DNA of 64,000 bases, from the NCBI GenBank assembly GCA_037903475.1, contig JBAJFG010000140.1:62001-126000 (forward strand). Direction: 5' to 3'. The first letter of the stretch is position 1; every line of letters begins with the position of its first letter. A program made the translations under genes and the position numbers. This document shows positions 11,941 through 23,491 of this stretch, piece after piece. Source of the stretch: Ancylostoma caninum. Lineage: Eukaryota; Nematoda; Chromadorea; Rhabditida; Ancylostomatidae. A model generated the notes under the pieces. It was not told the DNA's origin. It searched no databases and was given only the letters and a program-made list of their open reading frames with translations.

Positions 11941-12005
11941 ATCAATTTTTACGAGAACGACGATTTTTCAATAATCAATTTTTACGCGAACGACGATTTT
12001 TCAAT
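11941..12005. repeat. 33-bp tandem duplication
   Basis: The unit ATCAATTTTTACG-A/C-GAACGACGATTTTTCAATA occurs twice back to back with a single A/C difference, pointing to a recent local duplication. Confidence 0.85.
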
Positions 12006-14168
12006 GTTCATCCCTCCACTTCCTGCGATCATCCTGCTATCGTCCTGCATTTGTCCTTCTGTTGACATTCTGTCTACATCTGTCTTGACTACTAGATTAA
12101 CGTTAAAAATCCACGAATCCATGTCAAGCATGAAAATTTTATTCCTCGCTTGCGAGAGGGACAATTGACCAATATCGATCAATGGCGGGATAATCAATAT
12201 CGATCAAAATCGGATGAGACCCTTAGCGACCATAGTAGCGTACTCGGATCTCTACAATGAACAGTAGTCATTGATGAATGCGACGCAGCGCCTGTGCTTT
12301 CTCACATAATACCTTTGAAACAGGAAATTTCATGCAAGAATTGGAAGTCGATATATTGATTAGTAGTTTTTTTTAAATTGTTTACTTGCTCTTTGAATTA
12401 TCTATTCCATCGTATTTATCCCTTTCGAGAATCCAGAAAAAAGATGTGGTCTAAAATTCACAGAATTATCGCTCCCATCCAAAATTTTCCATCCAAATTT
12501 TTCGAGATTTCGATCGATTTATTGATTTCACTCATCCTGAAATCACAATGTTCATCACACGGAGTTGTTTCTCAGTATGACAAAGTCAGTCAAAATAAGC
12601 CTTTACGCGGTACGACGATGATTTGGCGCGAAAATATGCAAATTTAAATCTGCCTTCTCCGCTAGACATCGTCAACACACGCTCGACGATGAAGCATGGC
12701 AAATTCAGCAGCGCCAATGATTGCGCCTGTGGACGTCGTTCGCTGACGTTTAGTCTTCAGGTAACGCTACCGTAGCGCTACCGTATTATAGATAGCATTT
12801 ATAAACAGAGTTAGTCTCAAATCCTTTTAAAATATTGTCGTGATTTATGCACGGGTGGGTATTTCACTTAGTTTGTTAATTTTTGTGGTTGTATACTGCT
12901 GTGGGTGTTCTGACGACGAGTCTTCCTAGTGGAAAATATAGGTATTGATTCAGTGGTTACCAATGAAATGCTCTATTCGAAAGGCGAAGGAAATACAGCC
13001 CCATCCAAAACAAACTGCTCTTCTTTTTCGCATTGTGAAGTAAAAGTAAGCCATATATCATCCATGTGATATTTACCACCAAGCAATGTTGATACCATTT
13101 CCTACTTTTGCAGCTAATATTGTTACATGCTACAGTAAGCCTAATCCTTTTATGTGACCTAAATGTTCTGATCGTTATTCAGCCAAGAAATAATCCAGTT
13201 ACAGAGGCGAGATTTCTTACATGGGAAGGGCGGGGTTTATTTCATTTCCTGGTAGTCGCGCTCTTAGCAGATTATCCAGGTAGTGATTGCAGTTAATTTG
13301 CAAGAACTTGTAACTTTGGCTTGCATCTGGGGTTAAGACCTCAACGGGGATGGATGTGCGGTGGGGGGAGGGTGGGGGGGCAGAGACAAAAAGTCGAAAA
13401 GAAATGCATCGGAAATATCAAGAAAATTAATGATATGAAAAGTTCCATCATAAAGACTATAAACTTTGGCTCCTGCCCATTTAACCCACGTTCCCCCAGT
13501 TTACGTAAAAATCACACGTTACCACGCCCTATCGACAATAATTGCTCTGATGATGACTGGTGTGTGTCGAAAAGAAGTGCGAACTAGCATTATCAAACCG
13601 CATCAAGCCTCGTGGGAACGAGCATAGCGAGGAGGAGTAGTAGCCGAGCAGGTCATCCATCACCCCGCGGCGGCTTGGCTTTTCACTCACTTTGCAGTCA
13701 CTTTCACACTTCCGGGCGTTACACTGATGTATTGATTTATTGATTGGTGTCCTTCATAGCAAATCTAATCAGTTGTTACATGAATCCGGACAGGAATTTG
13801 AAGGTTGTAGAATTCTTCCTTTCTGGATTCGTTCTCTGTCGTCTCTCATATTAGACAGCCTTTACTATGGTTGCACCGATCTTAATCACTAACACAGGTA
13901 TAGTTGGGAAATGCCTTTCTGCCTATGTTGCCCCGAAGGTTTTAAAATTTGGCTGAAGCTCAAAAATAACGAAACTACTTGTAAATTCTTTGAATCAGAT
14001 TAGAGATTATGTTCTAGAAAATTTGACAAACACATACGTAGGTTGCTTTTTTGATGGAAGCTGTTTCTCTCTATCCCTGCCTCCCTCTCTCCCTCTGTCT
14101 TAGTTTTGGTCGCTTTTGCCAGGCCCCAGTTCCCCTCTTCACTGGAGCGCCTCGCGGAGACTTGAATT
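12006..14168. other. No gene; G-rich tract and palindrome
   Basis: No exon is supported. At about 12,770-12,790 there is a GCTACCGTAGCGCTACCGTA self-complementary word that recurs near 39,215. At about 13,361-13,382 a G-rich run (GGGGGGAGGGTGGGGGGG) could form a quadruplex. Confidence 0.45.
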
Positions 14169-14212
14169 AGAATGTGATTCGTTTGAAGGTAGAGCGAAGC
14201 GAATCACATTCT
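14169..14212. repeat. Perfect 13-bp hairpin
   Basis: AGAATGTGATTCG at 14,169-14,181 and CGAATCACATTCT at 14,200-14,212 are exact reverse complements around an 18-nt loop. It sits just upstream of the RTE remnant. It could be a small foldback scar, and the stem is too short for a typical pre-miRNA. Confidence 0.7.
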
Positions 14213-14259
14213 TTCGTATTACCTTTCCTTCATATTAGTTTTTTCCTGTTTATTAGTAC

Positions 14260-15553
14260 CAACCCTGTGGTTTTGTGGCCAGGTACGGTGCCACAGATGC
14301 TATTCACTGCGTCCGGCTCCTCATCGAGAATCGCCGTGAGAAGCAAAAACCGTTGCATATCGCTTTTCTATCTTGTACCAATGTAGGAGAAGGCAATGCA
14401 GACTTGTATCTGCCCAAAAAGAGATGCTCTTGATCATGTTTCTTGGGTCATCCAACGAAATCAGGAAATAACCTCGACACCATTACTAGATGTAAAAGTA
14501 TCAACAACGTTGGCCAATGTCTGGAAATCAACAACGTTGAAACCTAGCAGCTCACCAATGAACAATAGATCTTCCTGGCAAGGTTCATCATTTCGACTAT
14601 TAGTACGTGCTACGACGAGGTGGGTGCGGATCCTCCTCGCCCACCCAAAGAGCCAAGTGAGGGCGGTCACCGGTACGAGTACATTTGTAGAATTCCCCAT
14701 CTTTGTCGGTGTGCACCAAGGTACGGCTCTCTTTCGGCTTCTTTTCCTAATCGTCGTGGACGCCGTCACATGAGACTTGGCCAAACCTCCCCCTTGGATG
14801 CTTTCGTTGATGACGTTGTGCTTGCCTAAGAAAAGAAACACGAACTAGAGCAGCAAGCTTTTTGTTTCATTGTCAAGAAAACCGAATGTTCGAAATAATA
14901 CGTGCACGAGGTCGACAGTTGATGACATTGATCTTGCAAGGACCAATGCAGTCAAATATCGGCTCAATGGTTTCGTCCGACGGTAACATCGCAGATGAGG
15001 TCGTAGCCAGTGCGAACGCTACGTGAATGAAATGGTGCTCAATGACTGTACTGCAGTGTGCGACGAGAGCATTTCGGAGCGCCTCTAATCGAAGATGTAT
15101 CGGACTGTTGTACGTGCTGCCGTTCTATACGGCACTGAGTGTTGGGCCGCAACCAAGGGAGTAGAGCGTCGGCTCATCGCCGTGGAGATGAAAATGCTAC
15201 GGTGCGGTAATGCTCGCATTACCCGGCCTGACCGCATCTGCAACCAAGACATCCGGTAGCGTTTTGACGTCGTTGCAATAATGAACAAGCTCCGCAAAGC
15301 TCACCTGCATGGTATGACCACGTTCTCTGGAGTGACAACGACAGCGTTTGCAGAATCGGCTTCGATCTGACGTACGAGGTAAGCGACCAAAAGGGCGCCT
15401 GAGGTAACCATGGCTTGACACTCTGCACGTCGATCTGAAAATAGTTGGTATCCACTCTGACCAAACACACGACAGGGCAAAATGCGTCATGTGGTCAGTG
15501 CCGGAGGCGCACCCCGCTTCCAAACGGAAGAAATGCTGGGGAAGAAGAAGAAG
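14260..15553 (+). pseudogene. RTE-type non-LTR retrotransposon RT, degenerate
   Basis: Pieces of an RTE-clade reverse transcriptase can be followed on the plus strand through several frames. From 14,260: QPCGFVARYGATDAIH, then RLLIENRREKQKPLHIAFL (palm and finger motifs). After a gap or insertion of about 200 bp come RWVRILLAHP and GVHQGTALFRLLFLIVVDAV at 14,620-14,770, then FVDDVVLA at 14,803-14,826, the counterpart of the YADD box with both Asp kept. From about 15,090 come MYRTVVRAAVLYGTECW, then MKMLRCGN and RICNQDIR: the C-terminal thumb-like region of nematode RTE elements. The 3' end passes a TPLPNGRNAGE-type remnant and stops in (GAA)n at about 15,540-15,553, fitting the short-repeat tails of RTE. 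Many stops and frameshifts make it non-functional. No endonuclease domain is visible upstream. Confidence 0.85.
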
Positions 15554-17921
15554 TCCATATAATAATTGGAGAGCTAACAACCGGAAGCCTACCCCTTTTT
15601 GTTCAAAGGAGAATATAAGCTTAGCCAGCTAGCTTAAGAAGCTGTAAACTTCACTAATCTCTATGGAGGCATATGGATGTTCAATCTTTGGCTTTCAAAT
15701 GTTCGAAAGTATCAAAAAAAAAAACTCGTACATGGGAAAAGTTCGAGTTGAAGTTCAGCTCACTTTCAGACTCGCAGATGTGGAACGTAGTAGAACAGTC
15801 CTCAACTATTTTTAAATTTCATCGGAAACTTGTTCCTGAGGAAACCCACAAATGCAATTTAAACCAACTCCACATATTGATGAATTTATTTATTACTTTC
15901 ATCAAAAAGTATATAGGGAAATTGAGGGAGAAATGGAAAATTAGCTTCAATTCTGTTTTTCGCTCATAAACATATATGAAACGGGAAGTGTAACCCCTTC
16001 TATCTTCCTCGTCAGTGCAGGAAGAGTGCAGAAGTCTTGAAGTCTTGCTGTGGGCTTTGATGTCGTGGATTTCGTGCTACTTCCGTGGATTTCACCTGAT
16101 TATGGATATCCATGCCTAATTGAAGGCTAAGCCTTCCGCTTGTAGGTGCAAATAATCTTTGGTGATTTACGCCGATATGCTAATAATGTCCAGCTGTTAC
16201 TTAACACTTCGGGTCAATTAGACAAGGCCCTAGTTTTATGGATAACTTGTCCATTGGAAAAAAAATCGGATCAGTAATTCGTTTATATCCGGTCGTAGCT
16301 CTCTGCGGTCATTTTACTCTGGTTTCCATAGTTTTTAGGCCCGCGGATGCATCTCTTCATGCGAGGTCACGCCCGTGGGGCACGTATAATTCATGGAGAG
16401 TAAGATGTGCTCCTTAGCCTTTAATGATCGCGCGGGCGTCGCTTTTTCGCCACTGACCGGGGAGTCAGTGGCGCAGCGATGAATGGCTAAGTGCTGCCAC
16501 TCTCTGTGGCCTCATTGCTCAACTCTCAGCTGATTATATAATGATCTGCGATGAAGCTGGGGATTGGGTTTGTGCAGTCGAGCGGATATGGATGGACTCA
16601 GTGGTATCTCTTGCGGAATATTCAGAAAATGAGCACTGTAGTTTTATTTACTTGTTTTTTTTTTTGAATTATTAATTTATCTATTCACCTCAATGTACCA
16701 TGAAGGAGCACCAAAACGCCTTCACTATGTATATGCGATGATTACCAGAATTTACCCAAAATTGGTTTCTCTCTTCATCATGTGATTGAGTAACTAGGGC
16801 GCATGTAGATACATAATTGAATAAATGAATAAATAACTGAATAGACAATAAAAATGCAATTGAAATATGCTATTTCATGGTATTACTTGATTAAGATTCC
16901 CTGAGCGGTGCATTGAATTCAATAATTCTAGCATTTTTCTCAAATTTTTCGTTTCATATCTCTGTCAACATGCTAAGGCAGGATTATAAGAGAAATATTG
17001 ATGGGATCAATTATGATGATTCTCTTATGTGAAAAAATATCATCGAAATTATGAGAGAGAAAGAAGAAGCCACTTTTGACGAGCCCGTCAAGCGACGCCC
17101 ACTTAGTCCGGATTCAGTTTCGAAACCCTCCCTTGGGGCTATTACGGACTCAAAAGCTTCTATCACTCCACGGAATGACTCGTCCTTTCATGGCCGGATC
17201 TCATGATTCTTAAAATTATGCCGGAAAGCGTGGAATGACAGCGATTTCTGATCTCTTAGCGAGTTTTTCTCTATTTCCACATTCTTTATATATCTGTCGC
17301 TGGCTACATTTCAAATAAGATATTGAGAAAGCTACAAATTTCCGAATGTGAGAATATTCTGGATTGTGCCAACTTTTTTGAGAATGCCCTTTCGAATAAA
17401 TGGAATTTCTGGTTAGGTGAGTAAAAATAAATTATTTTCTTTTAGTAAAATTGGCTAGAATTTCGTCGTCTTTTCCTGGCTACAATCTTTTAGGCGTTTT
17501 AAATCTTTCCTTCTTAGAACTGAATCCGAACTGCTGCTGCTGTTCTATTTTTTCTCACACTTTGCAAATACAATACGTGCATTGCCAAAGTTTGTGTTTT
17601 GATTTTTGTAAGTATAGGCTCTTTCATTACTTTCACATCTATGTTTTCTACATTCCTTTTTTGTTCTAGTAGCCCTGGCAACATGATTCCATCGCCGCGA
17701 TTTCCGTTACGGTGGCGGCTCAATTGCCGCCATTTGAATCTTACCGCAAATGTTCGAGCATATCAACATTGCCCTAGCAAAGTATATTACGTTCAGCTGC
17801 GATGCGGTTGCGATACTGCACCAAGGCTTAGTAGGCGTGAGAAGCCGTAGCTTAGCTGATGTGGAAAAGCTGGATCCTGTGTTCATTGCGATGGCGACGA
17901 AAATGCAAAACATGTGGTTGT
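15554..17921. other. No gene; small hairpin at 16.45 kb
   Basis: A short stem GCCACTGAC...GTCAGTGGC lies near 16,450-16,476. A 98-codon plus frame at 15,673-15,969 is Lys/Ser-rich and unsupported. Nothing else was recognised. Confidence 0.4.
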
Positions 17922-18271
17922 GTTCATACTTCACCGCGAGGCGATGGCGTGGCGATGAAGACAACATGCGTAACGCGATTAGCTCCGAGCTTAATAAGGT
18001 TAACCTGAAACAGCTGAAGGAAACATGAAACATTGGCAAATCCTAACTCATAACGTCGACGAAATCGCAACATCGCGCCTGCTTGCAGACCCAAAGCGAA
18101 TTTGGCCCATCGCGTGATTTTCGAAGGAAAGAAGTATAAACAGCAGCACAGATCCTCGACGATGGTTAACCGCCAATCATCACGAAGCCTCCATGATATG
18201 CGCATGCCCCCATCCATAGTATTTGAATAGTCTGCTTACACGCGACGGTTGCGACGCGGTGAAGTATAAAC
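17922..18271. mobile_element. MITE with GTTYATACTTCACCGCG ends
   Basis: The left end GTTCATACTTCACCGCG (17,922-17,938) and the reverse complement of the right end GTTTATACTTCACCGCG (18,255-18,271) match at 16 of 17 positions. GCGATGGCG/GCGACGG words continue inward. The 350-bp interior produces long overlapping frames on both strands simply because it is GC-rich. Related words at 17,780-17,810 suggest a second, broken copy next to it. No clear target duplication was found. Confidence 0.55.
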
Positions 18272-19179
18272 TCAGCCTGTCAAGGAAAATCGCGGCGCGC
18301 TGCGACTACCATTGCCACTGGACCAACGGTTCTTGATATGGAGGATTCGGTGTTGGTAGCTGCATGTGGAGAAAATTTCGACTTTTTCGAGGTTATTGCG
18401 ATGTCTAGAAATGCATTAGCCGACTTTGTGCTAATTCGACCAAAAAACGAAAGAAAAATAAAGGGGAAAATAATAACAAATTTAAAACATATATAAGAAG
18501 AAAAGTAATGTTTCTGTAGATCCATACTGTTTGTGCACAATTTTTTAAAGATATTGCGCTGCGAAATTTCCACGAAATAAGTATGGGCTTGACCAGATTC
18601 TATTTCTTCACAGAATCTCTCACTAATTTCCATCTTATTTGCACATTTAACTTTGTTCTGTTTTCATTTTTCAGCTTTTAGCCACTCCAGGCTAAGCTTC
18701 CGCCAAACTTGTTAGCTCTTATTATAAAGTTCAGCTTAGCAGAATCCCTTCTAGACGCACTCTTTCCGTGTTTTGAATCCCTTCAGTCGAAACAAAGCTT
18801 TTCTCGATTTCAGGAATTCCTGATGTCCTAAGATCTGAGTAGTCCGAAATATTAGGGGATCTTGCCGCTGTCTACTTATTTCATCTGGGACCATTCTTAT
18901 TCGTGTAGTTTTTAACATGTTTTCTATTCGAGCTGCCATGTTTTCCTGATTTTGGGCAGCTTCTGCGGAGGCGTTAGTTATTTCCCGTCCTAGGTGCCAA
19001 AAATCGAGACTGAGCAAAATTCAGCCGTGCTCGCCCCGCCCACCGAACCGCTTTGACAGATTTACGACGTTCTCTTCGTCGGCGATGATTTACCCCGCTA
19101 TTACTAAGTAGTTGAGGCGAAAATTGTTTGTTTTTCAAGTTGCCAGCCCACCAGCATGACGGCTGTGGTTGGTGGTGGT
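18272..19179. other. No recognisable feature
   Basis: Overlapping short frames occur on both strands and none has support. No definable repeat was seen. Confidence 0.35.
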
Positions 19180-19410
19180 TAGAGCGCGGTCTTGTGCGCA
19201 CTGGGCCGCGGGCTTTTAGCTATTCGTTGTTTTTCGTGGTGTTCTCGAACTCCGCCGGCGTTCCCCCGGCGTCCGCTTGTCACTGGTTCCGAACGCCCCG
19301 TCGCGGCGTTCGGAGCGATAGGCGGCTCAAGTGATTGGGATTGATAGACGGGGGCGGGGCGTCGTCACAGCTCCATCCAGCCTTCCCCCTAGCGCCACCG
19401 GGCGACGTAA
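19180..19410. other. GC-rich island with hairpin
   Basis: This is one of four GC-rich patches in an otherwise AT-rich window. It contains a perfect 10-bp stem TCCGAACGCC / GGCGTTCGGA (19,288-19,314) and a GGGGGCGGGGCG box near 19,350. It could be a promoter or first-exon region, or an old GC-rich element. No start or splice site settles this. Confidence 0.35.
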
Positions 19411-20019
19411 ACATTGATTTATGTCTATTACCAGTACAGCTGTACAGGAATAATTCAAAAATTATTTTTTACGCTGCGAAAGTTTTGGCATGGACTGAGA
19501 CCTATTTATTCTTATGCTATTCACAGTTTTCTTGCATGCAATGGAAGTTTTTCCTTAACTGTAGGTACACATCAAGTGGAATTAAATGAATAGATGAGTA
19601 AATAAAAATTTTGTCTATTAAAAGTGATGACGTCATATTTCTGCGAGAAAAGTATGTCTTCCAGGGTTTTTGAGCTCATAAAACGTGGTATCTCTAGGAG
19701 TCTAACCCATTCCCTCCCCCTTCCAATCAACTGTTATTCTTTGGCTCCCTTCTACCCCTTTCTTTTTGTTTGGATACTGTGACCCCTTCTGTATTTCTCG
19801 AACTTGGTGCGCCGTAATAGGCTGCATGTATGGCTACCTAAAAACTTCCAGCATTTACTCTTTTAGGATCTTTTTAGTGTAAACTTGGCAATGGATCATG
19901 AAAACAATAATTTTTTCTCTCAGTGCCTCACATTCTTTCCCTAGAATGAACGATAACTTTACCGTGACAGAAGCCCCAGTGAAGATCCTCCGTTACTTTT
20001 CTTTTAAGCGTTTTATTTT

Positions 20020-20075
20020 TCTTCTTTGATGTGCACACCTTTGCGGTGTATCAAGTAAATAAATAAATAAATAAT
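20020..20075 (+). repeat. Retroelement-like 3' tail, second copy
   Basis: TTTGATGT, a CACACCTTTGCGGTGTA hairpin and TCAAGTAAATAAATAAATAA repeat the organisation at 7,835-7,895. The upstream several hundred bases show no recognisable RT, so it is probably a heavily 5'-truncated retroelement insertion. Confidence 0.5.
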
Positions 20076-20712
20076 CCGGATGCATGTCTTGCCGTTTATG
20101 GGGATCCATCTTATGAACTGTATTGGGGAAGGTAATGTTTTTCAAGAACCAAAGAAGAAGGTGGTTTGGGTACGTCCTGGATCTTTGATCAGAGGTGCCA
20201 CCACCCCACTACAGTTTCATGCTTACAAGTATGCGTCATTACTGTAGGTTTACTCTTTTTTCATATGCGTGGTACCGTCATCAGTAGTAAACTTTGGTTG
20301 CCTTATTCCCTTTCGAATGGCCATTGCTATTTTTCCCTTAGCTGTTTATTTTCTACCATACTATAAGTGGCATTGTAACGGTATGTTTCCTTGAAGGGAA
20401 GCAATGAAAATTTCTGGATTGTTTCTTTCCACGCCTCCTCATTTTAAAAGGAACCTTTTTCTCTGAAAGAGAAGCAAGAATATGTAGAAAGAAAAAGAAG
20501 AAGAATAGAAATTTCCTTTTTGCTGTGACTACCAAGTTTTGATTATGGTAGTTTTTGATTTGAGAGGTCCCCAGCTAGAGCAGAATACTCCTGAAGTTCA
20601 GGATCACTCAGATTTTGGGGGGTCTTATGATTATTATTTATTATGAAAAAATGCTACGATGCTTGCTACAACATTTTCCTCAAAATCGTCCGTAACCTGG
20701 TAGTAATTTGAG

Positions 20713-20816
20713 CTCGCTGAGATTACCCAGGGTAAGCGTAGTAGCACCGGCGTTAACAGTTGGTAATTTAGTGTGATATCAACTCATTTACCCTGGGTAA
20801 TCTCTACTATACATGC
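20713..20816. repeat. GATTACCC hairpin element, copy 2
   Basis: Left arm TGAGATTACCCAGGGTAAGCG and right arm TTACCCTGGGTAATCTC form a 17-bp near-perfect terminal stem. The loop carries GTTAACAGTTGGTAATTTAGTGTG, as in copy 1, here given as GTTAAC plus TTGGTAATTTAGTGTG. About 104 bp; non-coding. Confidence 0.75.
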
Positions 20817-21355
20817 GCCTGAATTTGCTAAGCTATTTCCCCTTTGTTTTTATCTTGTCTGTGGGGAATTTTTGGAAGCTGAGAGTAATTTTTCCTCGGA
20901 TGACCTTTTAATTTCTGAGAAGTAGTAATGTCCACATATTTCTAGATTTTCTTTCCCATGAATTTAGAATATTTTCAAGTAATTAATATTTTATGCGAGA
21001 ATTTTACCATAGAAGACCAATAAATAAAGTCAGTTGAATTTTGATGCTAATAAAATTTGTGTTGAACTGACATATGTATAATTTATGTACTGACATATGT
21101 ATAATTTATGAGCGTGGAAGGTATATTCATTCAAAATCCTGAAAATCGACTGCAATAACCAGTGAGAGATGTAGAAAGAACACTCAAAAATCCACAGTGC
21201 AAAAAATTCAAATTTCGCGCTAAAAATTTTTGTATGAAGTTTTTGGTGTTTCAGTTACTGTATGAATAAGGCTCTCTGTTGTGGTGATAGTACATGATCC
21301 ATGTCTCTGAATCCTAACGCCTTGATTTCATAGCGACCCTCTACGCAAGGTTAGG

Positions 21356-21446
21356 GTGAGGTTATCCAAGGTGATGGTGCTGGCGCCCCATTAACGATGT
21401 GTTTGCGCGGTGTTAACACGTTTACCCTGGGTAATCTTAGTGATGC
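21356..21446. repeat. GATTACCC hairpin element, copy 3 (diverged)
   Basis: The right arm is intact (CACGTTTACCCTGGGTAATC followed by TTAGTGATGC) and the loop word CCATTAACGATG is present. The left arm is decayed (GAGGTTATCCAAGGTGATGG). This is a recognisable but eroded copy. Confidence 0.55.
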
Positions 21447-21630
21447 AGGCTCTGGAATTCTCTGAAAAAAATGTTTGATTTTAATCTTAGAAATTAGAGT
21501 TGGTTTGGATTTATTGGTGCACATGGTGTTGAAAATCGAAAAAAAAACTTCTATAAATTTTCCAACGCGCGTGATACACGTCAGTCCTTGATTTTCTCCA
21601 CATTACTATTCAAAAGACAAATCCGGGGAA

Positions 21631-22031
21631 CTCAGGGAACTTAAAAACCGTGTTTTGCATGAGATTGAAAGATGCTAATCCCACGATTAAGACATGCTTG
21701 CTCGTACAAATTTTTTTCAATCAACAGTTTTATACCAGCAATTGTCAATCCATGCAAAACCCATGCACACCCATGGATATGCATGAATCTTGCATGAGCT
21801 TTGCATGCATTTTGCATGGGTATGCATGGATTTTTCGAGCGTTCAGTATCGAATTTGCATCGGATTTTCATATACGCTTGGGATCTGCATGTGTTTTGCA
21901 TGGGTATGCGTGGGTACTGCATGGATTTGACCATTGCTGGTATAGAACTATTGATTAAAATATTGCATGTCTTATGCGTGGGATTTGCATCTTTCAATCT
22001 CATGCGAAACACGGTTTTTAAATTCCCTGAG
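21631..22031. mobile_element. 401-bp long-inverted-repeat element (MITE)
   Basis: The left end CTCAGGGAACTTAAAAACCG and the right end, reverse-complemented, CTCAGGGAATTTAAAAACCG differ at one of 20 positions. The arms continue with TGTTTTGCATGAGATTGAAA against TGTTTCGCATGAGATTGAAA. Inner blocks ATACCAGCAATTGTCAA and ATACCAGCAATGGTCAA also pair, so almost the whole element folds on itself about 21,831. The interior is full of CATGCAAAACCCATGC-like words. No transposase is present. The two long overlapping frames on opposite strands reflect the palindrome, not genes. No clear target duplication was identified. Confidence 0.85.
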
Positions 22032-23292
22032 AATTATCTGAACATTTTGATAGCGTAATTACATATGTAGGTCATAAAAATAACAAAAATTTCAGATTAT
22101 TCGAATATTTGTACTAGTTTCCACCTTGCTTCAACACCAGCCTGTTTAGCAGTAGAGTAAAAGACAGATATAACTCAAATTTCCGTTTTTCGTTTAACGA
22201 TGAACCCGTAAAACTTGTACTTGTATATCCCTCACGAAACCTTCCCTATGTCAGTCCTTATATCTACGTATCTATGGATTTAGTGCGTCGCTCGCATTTT
22301 CCACATCCATTGTGTGGCGGCAATTCTCGCCAGCGCTTCTGTTCTCCCTTGGACATCGAGTTTTAGTATGTAATTCCTTGTTATTTTGAGTTTTGTCGCA
22401 GAGTGCGTGGGAAATAGATGTGATGTATTTTTTAAAGATCATTATTTACTCATTGATGGTAAAACGTTGTCGGAAGCACGTATTACCCTTCAAATATGTA
22501 CGTGTTGGCTAGATCGTGTAAAATCTCCTATGTAACGATACCCGAGATTGGTAAACTTCTTTATTCCTTCTCAGCCAACGTTTCGGCTTATTTTCTATTT
22601 TTTTTCTTGTTTTTTAGTCTCGAAAAAGTTGGCTAGACAGGAAAGAAAGTGACGGAAAACTATTCCGACCATCTACTTAATATCTATCCCACCGTTATTG
22701 TGTTATTGAATGAGTAACCATTATTATATTGTTTATTCTTATTATGTTATTAGCTTTATCATAATTTATTTAACTATTTCATTATCTACCATCATATTAT
22801 TGTGTTGAAACGATTATTTCTAATGTCAACCTACACTTGTAGTACTTCTCGAGTCCTGGGTATCCTTAATATTTGAACTCATAAAATTTATTTCAGTGAC
22901 TTCAATCAAGACAAATATATACATACGTAGATATGCTTTAGGTAGTTGTTGAGATCTTAGCGGAGGTGGGCAGACCTTTTCGTTAATCGTTAAAAGAGTC
23001 GTAAATACGGCATTGAATCAGGCTCAGAGCATAGAACGGCTATGTACCAAACCTGTTCAGTAATCAAATTTTAAAATTAAAGGTTTGGACAAGTTTTGGT
23101 TTTTTACTTGACCAATTAATCAATCGGTAAGTATCCGGATCCGCGGCCGGATTTTTAGAGTCTTTGAAACTTTGAGATTAGAATTTTCGTAAGATATATC
23201 CTACAATATCCTAAAATCTCTAGAAAATGCTCCTGATTCCCTGAAAGAAATCCTACCTATGAGTATTACTAATCCAATTGAAATTCCTTTCA
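22032..23292. other. AT-rich, no recognisable feature
   Basis: The interval includes a strongly AT-rich, TTATTATA-like stretch around 22,690-22,810. No exon or definable repeat was found. Confidence 0.45.
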
Positions 23293-23491
23293 TTTTTTAT
23301 CTCTCCTTTTCTCTCCTCTACCTATCTCCTTTCCCTTTTTTCCTCTGCCATTGAACTCTTCCGTGCTCCTCCAAGCTCACACAACTCACTCACTTGTCCT
23401 CTCATCCCGATGCTCCTCATTCTAATTTGATTTGCGCCTCACAAGCACACACGCGGGCCTTTATCGTCGTCGGCGGCGACGGCACCGCTGC
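23293..23491 (+). promoter_or_regulatory. Possible GC-rich promoter and first exon
   Basis: A C/T-rich stretch (23,293-23,400) leads into a GC-rich block with CGTCGTCGGCGGCGACGG. The block ends in CCGCCGCCGCG, immediately followed by a strong splice donor GTGAGT at 23,492. C/T-rich leaders followed by a GC-rich first exon and a good donor fit a promoter with a non-coding first exon. The next good downstream acceptor in front of an ATG exon is at 33,391, which would mean a 9.9-kb first intron. This is inference from signals only. Frames across it are short. Confidence 0.3.

Noticed and set aside
17707..18217. Three overlapping frames of 92-110 codons
   Set aside because: They lie in a GC-rich MITE remnant on both strands at once, which is what low stop density produces.
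21641..22058. Frames of 85-123 codons on both strands
   Set aside because: Mirror images caused by the 401-bp inverted repeat.
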